This document shows, piece by piece, positions 1 through 10,493 of a DNA stretch of 64,000 nucleotides. Location: positions 185,945,741-186,009,740 of the forward strand of contig CM041465.1 in NCBI GenBank assembly GCA_023213395.1. The letters run 5' to 3'. Every line of letters starts with the position of its first letter. Position 1 is the stretch's first letter. The position numbers were made by a program, and so were the translations under genes. The notes beneath the pieces are model-generated. The model had not been told where the DNA came from and made no database searches. It saw nothing but the letters and a program-made list of their open reading frames with translations. Source of the DNA: Cycas panzhihuaensis. Its lineage: Eukaryota; Cycadophyta.

Positions 1-2
1 AC

Positions 3-710
3 GTAGAAGTCCTTAAGATGGGGGTGACTACATGTGACTCCGCTATAGTGAAGTGCTTGGAACTCGAGGCCATTAAGATCCAGGCTAGACTCAAGAAGCC
101 TCTAAAGTCCTCACAGCGACGTGAGGCACCACCACCATCAAAAGAAACCAAAACTTAACAACCCACTAGGTCTTCTTCTCATTCTACCAAGAAGACTCTA
201 GATCCTCTTACTTTAGCTATATGTTCATTTGAATGTACTATGAAGGAGCTTAAGCTTCAAACTCCTTCATCTCCCACGTCTAACAAACCAGTTCACTAGG
301 CTTCAAAAGTAGCTCCTTCCAAGGGTGGCAACACCCAGCCCTCTCAAGCAAGGAAACCTGACTCCTCCCTTGAGAAGAGATGGTGCTCCATCCATGGGGA
401 TTGCTTCCATGACGATACATGGTATCAGGCACATCATCCTAAGGCTGCCCCATAATGTGACTCTTCCCCAAGATAGGCATCTAGACCCAACCTAAATCAG
501 CATGTTCACAGAGATCCCTTCTCCAAACATGGGGAACATGGTCACAACCCCCAATAGAAGAATAATCGAAACCGAGGGAGGTCTCCTAACCCTTGCTCTT
601 CACAAGACAAAGGGAAGGATGTGAGGAATTCATCTTCTTCCTTGAGTTCCCCTAATTGACATATCCCATCACCTTTGTGATCCCAGAATAATGGAAAGAA
701 GGTTATTCAG
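3..710 (+). pseudogene. gag: gag C-terminal part (capsid end and nucleocapsid), Tat-1
   Basis: Third-frame translation from base 3 begins inside the capsid domain (VLKMGVTTCDS), which matches Tat-2 gag at 37050-37090 and Tat-4 gag at 50530. A Ser/Pro/Lys-rich stretch follows, then a Cys/His-rich nucleocapsid motif (WCSIHGDCFHDD, around 378-415) of the type seen in plant gypsy gag proteins. Gag packages element RNA into cytoplasmic particles. Several in-frame stops break it, some at positions where sister copies have Gln or Trp. The N-terminal half is outside the window. Confidence 0.75.
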
Positions 711-1466
711 TTGCTTAAGACCACTTCATTGTATGCCTTAACCCAATCACAAGCGATTAAAGAGGCGAATGGTGCCTCTTCGTCTACATCTCATTCTGAC
801 CCTCTTCTAGAAGCCCCCATACTCCCCAAGACCATTCATGTGCGCCCTGGTCATTACGACTTTCGAAGGGCCCTTCCCCAACCCACTATGAAGGGGAAGC
901 CTTTCTCGGTCGTTGATGAGCTCCATACCATGGCTGCCAGAATGTCCATAATAGATGTCTTGAGGAGTTACCCTGAGCAATGTACATTACTCTTAAAGGC
1001 CTTAGGATTAGGTGACGTGCCTGTTCATTCCTTCAGAGTCACCCCAAGTCATGAGCCCATCATCTCCTTTGATCCTAAGGATCTTCCCCCTACAAGCGAA
1101 AGGGAGTGCCAATGGCACTTCTCTTTCACTATTACCATCGATACGCCAAATTGTACTCTATAAAGAATCATTATCAATAATGGTTCTTCCATTAATGCCA
1201 TGCCCTTGCATATTATGTAAGAGCTTGGCATATCAGCTTTAGAACCAATTCCATGGTGGTGCCAAGGCTACGACGGTAGCGAAAAGACATCCTTAGAATC
1301 AGTGTCTATCCCACTTACTCTTGAGGACAAGACTATTCTTGTTGATATTATAGTCCTCAACGTTGACGTTGACTACAATCTATTATTGGGACACCCATGG
1401 ATTGATCAAATGGGGGCTGTGTGCTTATCCTATTGGGGGTAATTTAAATTCATCCATGAAGGGCGA
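711..1466 (+). pseudogene. Retropepsin-like aspartic protease, Tat-1
   Basis: Same frame as gag. Conserved blocks shared with Tat-2, Tat-3 and Tat-4 are HDFRRA-like near 855, VDELH near 912, the active-site region near 1170-1205, and DYNLLLGHPW near 1372-1400. The protease matures the Gag-Pol polyprotein. The active-site triplet reads N-N-G-S-S: the catalytic Asp codon at 1176-1178 is AAT (Asn), where Tat-2 reads D-N-G-S-S. A TAA follows the Cys-Thr-Leu codons at 1161, so the domain is doubly inactive. Family assignment is firm; loss of activity follows from the Asp change. Confidence 0.8.
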
Positions 1467-2475
1467 ATGAGAGTCTTCTCTCATGATCTTCCTCCTATTA
1501 AACAACCACGTCAATCCCATCGAGCATCTCATGGCCAAACGAAAGGTGACAAGGGTCTTTCTACCCATGCCTCTGCTTGTTCTATTGACATCCCTGACTC
1601 ATCTCTTTTGGAAGAAGACCCTTCACCCTCTTCTTCCAATCTCACACAGTTCATTCCTATTGGTGTCGAAAGTTACAGTACTTTGTCATACTTAGTGATG
1701 ATGAGTCTGACGGCGAGGATGAGGACCTCCCTCACCCTGTTTCTCTTCTGGGCACAAGTAGGGGGCACCTCCTTTCTTCTAGATCCTACTCTAGAACCCC
1801 TACAGTTGGAGAAACTAGTTCTCCCTTTGTATCTCATGTCATTGCCCCTATTGATCAGGTGCTCCTTGAGACTTCCCCTTTGTTGCTACATATAGGTAGC
1901 GAGGTTGGGGAACCTCCTCTTATCCCTTGCGAGGGACCTCTTTCTAGCTCTTCTTGGGAGTCTGTCAGGAATGTCGAGCGGTGTGATAACCACCATGGTT
2001 TAGCTATCTCTACTTCCCCTCACCCTTCGTCTTCTCGAGGTGTGGTATCCATGGGGTGGACTACTTTGAGAATGATGAAGCCCTGCTTGAGAACTTAGTA
2101 GGCTCCATACCCAACCTTCCTTTTAGCCACCATAGGCTTAGTTATCATAAGGTTTTGGCTATTGGGTCTTCTCTCATTGACCCAACTCCATCCCATGTTC
2201 CATCCCTTCTTGTTGACTAAGCCCCCCTCCACTTTGAGGAGGGGAATGCCATGCACATAGGGGCAACCTAAGACATAGTCCTTGCCCCTGACAAAGCCAT
2301 TAAGGTAGGGGCAGAATGCTCTCCTGATGAAGTGAAGGAGTATACCCTTCTGTTCCAAGAGTTTCAAGATGTTTTTGCATGGGACTACTCCAATATGAAG
2401 GGAATTGATCCTTCAATCATGACCCACAACCTTACTACCATTCCTAGCACTCGCCCCATGCGTCAGAAGTAACTC
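1467..2475 (+). pseudogene. Pol spacer between protease and reverse transcriptase, Tat-1
   Basis: Low-complexity Ser/Pro/Asp/Glu-rich coding relic linking protease and RT. It matches the 284-codon block of Tat-2 (34761-35615) and fragments of Tat-3 (62630-63150). Shared words include HASACSI and the FTPIGV-type block. The reading frame drifts from third to second to first and returns to third by about 2505, so at least two compensating indels are present. No catalytic motif is visible; a long acidic linker is usual between PR and RT in large Tat/Ogre-type elements. Confidence 0.65.
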
Positions 2476-2479
2476 TTCA

Positions 2480-3175
2480 TCCTAAGCTCTCAGCTGCTAT
2501 TAAAATGGAAGTTAAGAAGCTCCTCAATGCAGGATTGATCACTTCCATAGACTATCCTAAATGGGTATCTAACATTATCCCCATTGCTAAAAAGAACAGG
2601 ATAATTTAGATATGCATTGACTTCCGTGATATCAACAACGCATGTCCTAAGAACAATTTCCCACTTCCTTTTATTGATTAGATTATTGATTGAACTACTA
2701 GTTTCAAAGTTATGTCCTTAATGGACGACTTCTCTAGCTATAACCAAATTCAAATCTCTCTTAATGACCATCACAAGATGGCCTTCACCACTCCATGGGG
2801 TACTTTCACCTATAAGGTGATGCCTTTCGAACTAAAAAATGTAGGCACCACTTATGAAAGGGTGATGCAATTTATTTTTCACGATTTCATCAACAAATCC
2901 TTGGAGTTCTTCATGGACGACATGATGGGTTTCTCGCGTGTTAGAGCCCATCACCCTGCTAATTTATGGGCCATCTTTGCACGATGCTGCAAATACCATG
3001 TAAGCCTCAACCCTCTTAAATGTGTGTTTGTCGTAACCACTGGTAAACTCCTTAGTTTCCTTGTGTCTAAATAAGGAATCTAAATCGACCCTGATAAAGT
3101 CATGGCCATCCTTGACATACCACCTCCTAAAACCCAATGATAGATTAAGTCATTTTTAGGTAGGCTTGGTTTCCT
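2480..3175 (+). pseudogene. Reverse transcriptase, Tat-1
   Basis: RT copies element RNA into cDNA. Conserved blocks in order: KLLNAGLITSIDYPKW (about 2517-2565), CIDFRDINNACPKNNFPLPF (about 2614-2670), the palm block MDDFSSYNQI (about 2721-2750), TPWGTFTYKVMPF (about 2791-2826), and the catalytic FMDD box (FFMDDMMG, about 2908-2931), the gypsy equivalent of YVDD with the Asp pair intact. In-frame stops occur, for example at 3072, where Tat-2 has Gln in the same SKQGI block. Stops rather than large indels disable it. Confidence 0.85.
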
Positions 3176-3695
3176 TAAGCATTTTTTGGCGAACTTTGCC
3201 ATAAATTCCAAACCACTCACTAACCTATTAAAGAAGGAGGCCCCATTTGTTTGGTCTTCCAAGGCCCAACAAGCCTTCAAAGAACTCAAGGAAGCCCTTG
3301 CTTCTGCCCTGACATTGACGTCACCTCTCTTTGATAGGCCATTCATCCTATATACCTCAGCAACTGATGAATCTCTAGGCACCATGCTAGCCCAGGAGGA
3401 TGATTCAGGAGCTGAGAGGGCTATTTACTTCATTATTCATACCCTCGTAGCTGCCAAACTCAACTACTCCCTCATAGAGAATGAATGCCTCTCCTTGGTA
3501 CATGCAACTAAGAAGTTTAGGCATTCCTTGCTCGGAAATATCACCCGGGTGATCATTCAATATGATCCCCTGCACTATTTGCTTACCCGACCTGACTTGA
3601 CAGGTAGGATTGGTAAGTGGGTCATCCTCCTTCAAGAGTTTGATCTTCACATCGTTAACAGGAAATCAAAGAAAGGGATGGTAGTGGCTGAGTAG
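3176..3695 (+). pseudogene. Gypsy-type RNase H (gRNH) lacking the first catalytic Asp, Tat-1
   Basis: The largest open stretch (from 3186, 169 codons) has the usual RT-connection start (KPLTNLLKKEAPFVW), the RNase H start block FILYTSATDESLG, the Glu helix (SLIENECLSLVHATKKF) and the Tat-like end (DLTGRIGKW). Active gypsy RNases H have Asp in LYTDAS-type blocks; here that position is Ser (LYTSAT), and Tat-2 has Leu (LYTLTT). The Asp before the PLHYL block is also not conserved. This agrees with the known Tat-lineage pattern in which gRNH became a structural connection after a second RNase H (aRNH) was acquired. Confidence 0.8.
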
Positions 3696-5053
3696 CTCGC
3701 TGACACTCCTATCCTAAACCCTTTGGACCTTCCTATCGGTGACTCTCTTCCTGATGAGCCTATCCTGGTCATTCAAGACTCCCCTCCTCATCCACTTATT
3801 AATAGCGAGTGGTATGGGGACATCGTACAATATCTCACTCAACAGTAGTATCACCCTGATACTAGTGATAAAGTTAGGTCTTGTATTCAGGTTATTGCCA
3901 GACAATACTTTCTTATAGGTGAGGTATTGTATAAGAGATCCTTTGATGGGATCCTTCTTTGTTGTGTCACCCTTGACGAAGTGGACTAGATACTTCGTGA
4001 ATGCCACCATAGAATTTGTGGGGACCACTTTGGGGGCTAATCCATGGCCTAAAGTATCCTCCATATGGGATATTATTGGTCATCCCTCTTCAAGGATGCC
4101 CATGTTTATGCCTTGAGATGTCAGTGATGCCAGGAGCATGCCAACATCACTCACTTGCCTTCTGAGGCTCTCCACCCCATTATATCTCCATGGCCCTTCT
4201 CCCAATGGGGGTTGGACTTCATTAGAGCCATAACCCCATCCTCCTCGTTGTAGCACAAGTTTATCTTGACTACTATAGAGTACCTTACTAAATGGGTGAA
4301 AGCCATTCCTTTGACTACTACTCCTGGTAAGACGATAGCCACCTTCGTCTACTAGCATATCATCTGCTGCTTTGGGGTTCCCGACATCATGATCACAGAG
4401 AACTAAACTCCTTTTTATAATAAGGAGATAGATGAGCTTTGCAAGAAATTCCATATTTCTTATAAAACTTCCTCTTCTTACTATCCCCAGGCTAATTGCT
4501 AGGTCAAATCGTTAAAATAAAACTCTTATAAATATCTTAAAAAAGACCGTCACCTAATCTCAGAGAGATTAGCACCTACAGCTCCCTTCCACCCTATGGG
4601 CATATCACATGTCTATTCTTACAGATATGGGAATGACTCATTTCTCCCTAGTCTACAAGACATAGGCAGTTCTCCCATTGGAAGTGGAGATTCCTTATCT
4701 ACGAGTCTCTTCGAGGTCTTGTCGATAAGGAGTCTATCCGTCAGGCTCGCCTTTTAGACCTCGAGGCCTTGGATGAGAAATGCTTGGCTGCCTACCAAGC
4801 CAACCTTGCCTCTAAGGCTAGGGCACAAAGGACTTACAATAAATACCTTCGTTTCCATCCTTTACATCATAGGGACCACATCCTCAAACTGGAATATCTC
4901 CATGATCACCTGACCAAATTCAGACCCAAGTGGGTTGGCCCTTTTGTCATCCTTGAGAGTCTTGGGAATGGTGCTTACAGGATCGCCACCCTAGAGGGCC
5001 TCAAATTTGAGAAAGTTGTGAATGGGAAGTTCCTGAAAAAATTCTATGCGTGA
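3696..5053 (+). pseudogene. Integrase with HHCC, DDE core and C-terminal domain, Tat-1
   Basis: Integrase inserts the cDNA into chromosomes. Visible: zinc-binding HHCC relic (ECHHRICGDHF near 3992-4025; CQECQ-like pair near 4118-4140), core start QWGLDFI (about 4204-4224) with the first catalytic Asp, TTIEYLTKW (about 4267-4295), and GVPDIMITEN near 4375-4404, where the second catalytic Asp reads Glu. The Glu helix after YYPQAN (about 4480-4500) reads stop-Val-Lys, so the catalytic Glu is lost. The C-terminal SH3-like block WVGPFVILESLGNGAYRI ends at the pol stop TGA at 5051-5053. A frame change between about 4500 and 4769 separates core and tail. Confidence 0.8.
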
Positions 5054-5859
5054 CCATGTCACCCTCTTCGTTACACTCTGAAATAAGCCTAAACTACCAT
5101 CCTAGGCATGTCCCCATTCCCATTAGCCACAAGTAGAATGACAGCTTAGGGTAGCCCCTGTGCTTCTTTTGGGTTCCTCCTACAGAACCCCTTGTTCCCC
5201 TTTCTCTAGAAGCACTGTCTTCCTAATTGGGTGTATTGTCCCAATCACTCCCAAGCTTGGGTATATTCCCTAACTAGGACAATGTGTTGGAGTGTCGTCA
5301 CTCCCTTCCCATTGGCATTTCCTTTGCATATCTCGTTATGCTTCCATGTGGACATGTGTGCCACCTTATTTCCTACCCTCACATATGTTTATTATCGCTG
5401 CTCATGGTGATCGTGTGTGCGCCTGCTAGGAATATGGCTCTACATGAAAGGAAATATGTATAGCTCAAATAATCCTCTATCACAAACTAGACAATAATCA
5501 ATCAAAAATATCATAACATATTCCTCTTCGTGCATCTGTGTACCCTCATATATATACATACATAAACATAAATACATAAATATACATCATCCATCATGTG
5601 TCACCACACATATCAGCATATATCAAATAGGGTGCCAATGGCCCTGTCTATATATACAAAATCATCATGTGTCATATTATACAAATGGTATGGTACATCA
5701 TCTACCAGAAACTGGAATCCTTACAGGGAGGAGTACAATCATGTGGAAACATATGGTGACTCCCTGGAGGTCTGGTTGTATCACATCAAAATATACTATA
5801 TTATATTCTCTAATACTGCCCTGCTCTTGGGGAATCATCTCTTGGTCTATGTGATCCCT
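5054..5859 (+). other. Non-coding stretch between pol stop and the antisense PMD 3' end, Tat-1
   Basis: About 800 bases with no recognisable protein. It contains AT-rich short repeats (about 5545-5600, TACATA/ATATAC words) at the position where Tat-2 has its long TA microsatellite and Tat-3 a short TA tract. The part from about 5690 to 5859 still aligns with the tails of the other PMD genes and may be their 3' UTR or a last exon. An open frame here (5596-6021, +) is antisense shadow. Confidence 0.5.
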
Positions 5860-8198
5860 CTCCTAGGGACCACATGCCTCCCACACTCCTCTTGTATCTC
5901 TGGGAACTCTTGGCCTCACTCCCTTCATCCCAAGGCCTCCTCAGGGTCATCATCATCGTGTGGGTGTAGGTCCTGCTCCTCGATGCCATCTAACCTACCA
6001 GCTGATCGTATCGGGCCTTGATATGATCCCTCTCCCCCTCCACTCCTCGGAGTTGCTCCTCTAAGAATGCTATCCTGATGCGGCTCTCTGCATCACCACC
6101 TGCACCTCCTTGAGCCTCTAGAGCTTGGACCTAGCCTCGTAATGCATCTCTCTCTGCCCTGGTCATGTCCAACTCTCCCTGCAGTTGTCCTGCCTTCATC
6201 TCATGCTCCTAGGACTCTACTGCCCACACATCGGTAGCCCTAACTAGAGGGGTGAATGCTGTCGTGTAGCCTCCTATCGATCGTGGCTCCTCCCTTACCT
6301 GGATGGGAGGTTGTCCCTCTGCATAAACCTGGGGAAACATCTCCCAGACTACTGCCTCGATCAACCTCCCGTTATATGCCACTCTTGCAAATCCAACATG
6401 CCACGTGTCAGTATATACATCAAATAAACCAACAACTATATATCTGGTATTCAAATGATAAAGGGGAAGAGGTAGTGTCTCACCTGTTAGGACCGTCGAC
6501 TCCCTGACTCAGACAATCACCTCCTCCTTGGGTCCTGCACCCACTGCTGGTACCTCCTCCTCCTATGGTACCACCTCACTGACTGCCTAGCCTACCGGAG
6601 CACCTCCACCCTCTACCGCCGGTGCTACTACTGCACAGACTCTCCCTACTATCCTCAGCTTCTAGACTAGCATTTAGGAAGCTCCACCTCTCCCTACAGT
6701 CCTTTATGGACCTGCCTCTCCTCTTGTGGCTCGTGATGGCCCTGCCTCTCCTCTTGCTATCCTAGATGGACCTGCGTCTCCACCTCTTACTCTCGATGGG
6801 CTAGCCCCATCACCTCCATCGCCTCCATCATTGTTGTCTCCCTCTCCAGGGGCACCTCTTGCCTTATCATCACTATCCCACCTCATCCCTCTATACGGAT
6901 CTGTTATGTAATCGGTCATGGTGAGGAGGTCTAGCAATGTAGCCTCGATTGAGCACCTGACGTATGCCTGGTTCTTGGTTCCCCTGAATCGAGTCTGCCA
7001 CCTGTGGACCATAAGAGCCCATGTTGAGATCAGGTGGGGCCGTCCTAGTGGTGCCATTGACCCAAAGTGGTCAAAGAACCAACACTGCAATAAGGTGTTA
7101 TATGAGAGTCCTCCTCTCCCCACTACCCTGATGGCATCCAATTGGGCGACCAGGTTCGCCGCCATCAGCGTGGCCTAGTCTAATCTCTCCCTAACCTCAC
7201 ATCTCCTCACTACATCCATCCATCCACTGGGTATGTCCCTATAATAATACACAAAGTAAACAACTTCCTCACACGAGGAATCTGACACATAATCATGCTC
7301 TAGACTGGTATACCTCTCCTCTTCCATTGGTCCTGACCTATAAAGTAGGTCACCACCTCTCTATGTGTAGCGTCATTAATAGGTAGTGCGCCTAGTGATG
7401 TTGGTGCCCCAGATGCTGGTACTCCCAAGATCCTCCTCATATCTCTTGGTGTGACTGTAACATCTCCCACCTAGGGGAGATGGAACACATGCCTCTATTG
7501 ATCCCAGTGCTAGACTATATCCACTAGGAGGCACTAGTCAGATGCATACTGTGGTGTTTGAATGGCCTTCAATAGGCCACATCTCCCTAGTACTCATTGA
7601 TCTCCGTGAGTCATCATCTCAATAAGGCTAATCATAGCAACACTTATGTTTTTAAGGTTATCCACCATGATGACTGCCTGCAAAACCCCAAAACACAGTC
7701 AGAACCTGTCTAAATCCACCTACTAGCCCTTAAGATTGCCTCTCACTCCTCTCTGACTGAGATTTGACTCCTCTTCGGGCCATCTTTTTGCTTTTTATCC
7801 AGTTTGCCTTTGCACCATACTAAACTTCACAGTAACGTAGAGTTTAGCGTGCGGCCCACTAAGATTTTATCCAAATCCTAGTGGCCTCATGGCAAAGATT
7901 ATGGCACAACAATCTTTACCATGGTGCTAGCGTCACCCCCTAAAAATGGGGGTTTTTCCAACTAAAAAATAAAAATAACTTATTCGGGTGGGCCACACTT
8001 AGGCCCGCTGGGACCAGGGCTCCCTAATGCCCTAGTCTCGCCTCTCTTTGGGTCCAATTCAGACTCCAAGAGATCTCTAACTGCCCTTAAGGGGCCCAAA
8101 ATTTCACTAAAAACCATAAAAAAGCTATTAAATTAAATTGATAAAATGGGGTTGGGTTTGGATGATCCACTCACTGGATCTGGTCTCGCCATCATCAT
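5860..8198 (-). pseudogene. Antisense plant mobile domain (PMD) gene, three exons, Tat-1 copy
   Basis: Read against pol. Inferred structure: exon 1 at 8198-8175 (three ATG codons, then codons for A-R-P-D-P, donor GTGAGT); intron 1 at 8174-7678; exon 2 at 7677-6484 after a TTTTGCAG acceptor; intron 2 at 6483-6384 (100 bp); exon 3 from 6383 to about 5860. Exon 2 carries PMD features: the VFHLPR.EM block near 7497-7465, GRGGLSYNTLLQCWFFDHF near 7110, and RCSIEATLLDLLTMTDYI near 6965-6920, then a Gly/Asp/Ser/Pro-rich tail. Exon 3 has the FPQVYAEGQPPIQ block (about 6340-6300) and a charged, coiled-coil-like tail. The domain occurs in plant proteins and transposons; its function in retroelements is unknown. 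Stops and small indels break it. Splice sites are inferred from three-copy conservation. Confidence 0.75.
7678..8174 (-). promoter_or_regulatory. PMD intron 1 with paired inverted repeats, Tat-1
   Basis: The intron holds relics of two inverted repeats that are better preserved in Tat-2 and Tat-3. One is CTAAACT (7820-7826) facing AGTTTAG (7841-7847). The other is GGCAAAGATT (7891-7900) facing AATCTTTACC (7911-7920). Similar pairs occur in the LTRs upstream of the TATA box. They may be binding sites or RNA hairpins; the sequence alone does not decide. Confidence 0.5.
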
Positions 8199-8358
8199 CT
8201 CGTCTCCCAGGTCCCACTAGTTATCTTCGCATATCGATCCAATCTTCGGATCTATCCCTGTGTGCCTCCAAAGTCGGGTGACACTTCACTACGTAGAGGG
8301 AAGGGCTCTGATTCATCTATGAGCCTATGAAAATGAATTCCATTTTCACCGAGTTTCC

Positions 8359-8366
8359 TTTATATA
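8359..8366 (-). promoter_or_regulatory. TATA box of the antisense PMD gene, Tat-1
   Basis: TATATAAA on the - strand, 160 bp upstream of the presumed PMD start at 8198. The same box with similar flanks (GCCTATATAAAG) sits at 28764-28771 in Tat-2 and as TATATAAG at 58864-58871 in Tat-3, about 170 bp from the start in that copy. Conservation of motif, orientation and spacing in three diverged copies supports a promoter for the antisense gene. Confidence 0.6.
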
Positions 8367-8929
8367 GGCGGGGGCCTCGATGGGCACTTCTCCCATTTCT
8401 CTTGTCGCGACAGCCCTTGGGACTATCTCATTTCTGTAATCACCTTTGCCTTCTAGGTCCATCTCCAGTTTTACCTCCATGGCCTTCCTTCTCCCTTGGA
8501 CCTTACACATGCATTTATGGCACCCTTTCTTTGGCCAAGCGAGGCCCCTTTTATCTCGTTTTATGTGCCACCCCCATACATACTCGAGTTTATACTCGTT
8601 TGACTTGTTTTTCCATCCTAGATCCATTTTTGTTGCCCATTCATGCCTTTGGAGCTTCCAAAGGAAGCATCCCCCCTATTCGGGACCGCATTTCGCTTCC
8701 TTAAGCGACTTTCGGCACCCACAGGGGTCTTTTCGCCATTGGTTCTTTCCCATCCACCGGTTGGCCCTCTTCTCCTTTGGATAACCTCATCCTTGGGTCT
8801 TCCAGCCCTTTACGAGTATTATTGACATCCATTTAGATCCTTTTATGATGATTCCACACCATTGGATCCTCTCTGCTCATCGATCTGTTAGCATTCTTCT
8901 CTCTACCGAGACCTCTATTTTGGTCATGG

Positions 8930-9300
8930 CCTTACTCATTTTCACCGGTGGCAGAAGTCATGGCAATCCTAGCCCTTCCACTACTGTGTGAATTCTTCAT
9001 GACCCTTCCAGACACGACTTCATGTGCTCTGGGATCTTCCTTCCCAAAACCACCAATAATGAAGCTGAGTACACAATTGTTATGACTTTCAGGTTGTGGT
9101 GTCCCATCTCACCCAGGTTTACCAGGTGCGGTGGCCATGCTTGAGGGCCCTTGCTTTGACTACTAGATCCTTATTGGCTTGTTTATCATCTGTCAACATT
9201 TGACATATCCCGTGGGCTCTCAATGGCGAAGCAGATAGCTTTAGTTCACCTCATCCTTGAGCGTCACTTGCCTTTCCTTAGCGACCCACCTTGAGGGACT
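8930..9300 (+). pseudogene. Second, archaeal-type RNase H (aRNH), Tat-1
   Basis: Sense-strand relic separated from integrase by the whole antisense gene. Visible: the first-strand block IFTGG-S-HGNP-PS (about 8937-8975; family form F-T-D-G-G-S-R-G-N-P), the NNEAEY helix start with catalytic Glu (about 9053-9070), then VVVSHLTQ-like residues (about 9093-9120) and a LILERHLPFLSDPP tail (about 9258-9290). Relative to Tat-2, about 60 bases are missing between 9080 and 9090, removing the block with the catalytic Cys-Asp-Ser. The first Asp is Gly. The copy is dead. aRNH is known in Tat-lineage elements, where it is thought to supply the activity lost by gRNH. Confidence 0.75.
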
Positions 9301-9771
9301 TATCTAGTCATGCCTACACCCAAGTCCTGGGTTACCCTTTGCATCGCGATTTATTCGCACCTTTGAAAGCTGACCGCTAATGAGGCTAAACTATGGCAAC
9401 CACCAGGTTTGTCTCTTCACGCTACTCCTAGCATCTCAGTATATAGCTCTCATTATTCTTGATTTGCATTTGTACATAGCTTTATTTACAACATCTGTCT
9501 GGTCCTAGACATGGTCGTCACCACCCTTCTACCCTACTCTTATGATGGGGGCATCCCTCTCATCCATCACCTCTACCTATTGTCCATGCTGCGACACATA
9601 GGCAGCCCCTGTGTTGTCTCACCCTTGCCTCTATATCCACACATTTTGCCATGACACTCTTCGTCGCCCTGGGTTTGCACTATTACTATGATTTATATAT
9701 ATGCATGTTACTAACATTGTGTTGCCAACATTCGCCATCGCATTACACCTTCGAGGCACGAGGCTCTACTG

Positions 9772-9783
9772 CCAATGGGGTAG
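9772..9783 (+). other. Polypurine tract, Tat-1
   Basis: CCAATGGGGTAG immediately precedes the LTR start TGTTTATTG. The aligned site in Tat-2 is CCAAGGGGGCAG followed by TGTTTCCC, which identifies both as the plus-strand primer site. Confidence 0.65.
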
Positions 9784-10455
9784 TGTTTATTGACTCCTGA
9801 TAATGGATTCTCGGCAAGTCGACTCAGGTAAATACACGTATGCTTCTTCCTTTTCACCTTTACTGACTCTTTAGAAAGGTAGATAGAAGTGTCTTCTCAT
9901 TACATAACTAACTGTCACGTTTGAGTGATCACCTTGCACCTATTACTTGATCATGTTGCTTATCATCCTTTCAGCCTATGACGATCAGTGGGACATGCAT
10001 CCCCATGGCCCTCCATAACCCTCTGATGCACCTCCACATTGTCCTTAGCATTGCTTGACCTATGTGATCTATCACACCCCCTCACCACATCACAACCCTC
10101 ATGATTGGTTGAGCCTTATGCCAATTATCAGTTTCTTGGGAGTTTTGCCACTTGATACTGCATCCAGTTTAGGTCGTCTTCCCCCTTTGACTATCCCTAG
10201 CCATCTGGATAGAGGGTCGGCCTCTCCTAGGCCTGGGGTACCCCCTTTTAAGCTCCCACACATCCTCGTGTTGGCTTATTTTGGTCTCTGTCACTACACC
10301 GTGGCAAATGCCGTGGTACCATAGTAAACTTTGTGGTACCGCGAAGTTTATCGTAGGCTACTGTCATAACTTTTTTTTTTTTAAATCTGCCATGGTAATT
10401 TTCACTTTTTTGGCAAAATTGCCATATGGCTTTGATCCCTCTCAATCCTTACCTC

Positions 10456-10493
10456 AACCCTAATCATCCATTCAACTTAGGGTTAGGTATAAA
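10456..10493 (+). promoter_or_regulatory. LTR core promoter with inverted telobox pair, Tat-1
   Basis: AACCCTAA (10456-10463) and its complement TTAGGGTT (10477-10484) lie just upstream of TATAAA (10488-10493). The same arrangement occurs in both Tat-2 LTRs. AAACCCTAA-type teloboxes are known plant promoter elements; the inverted pairing is seen directly here. Confidence 0.6.

Noticed and set aside
6209-7178. + strand open frames at 6256-6507, 6726-6911 and 6918-7178
   Set aside because: Shadows of the antisense PMD exon, which alone shows cross-copy protein similarity.
8327-8704. 125-codon frame starting MKMNSIF, first read as the aRNH gene start with a TATA box just after the ATG
   Set aside because: The TATA motif reads better on the opposite strand (TATATAAA toward the PMD gene), and the frame is not continuous with the aRNH.
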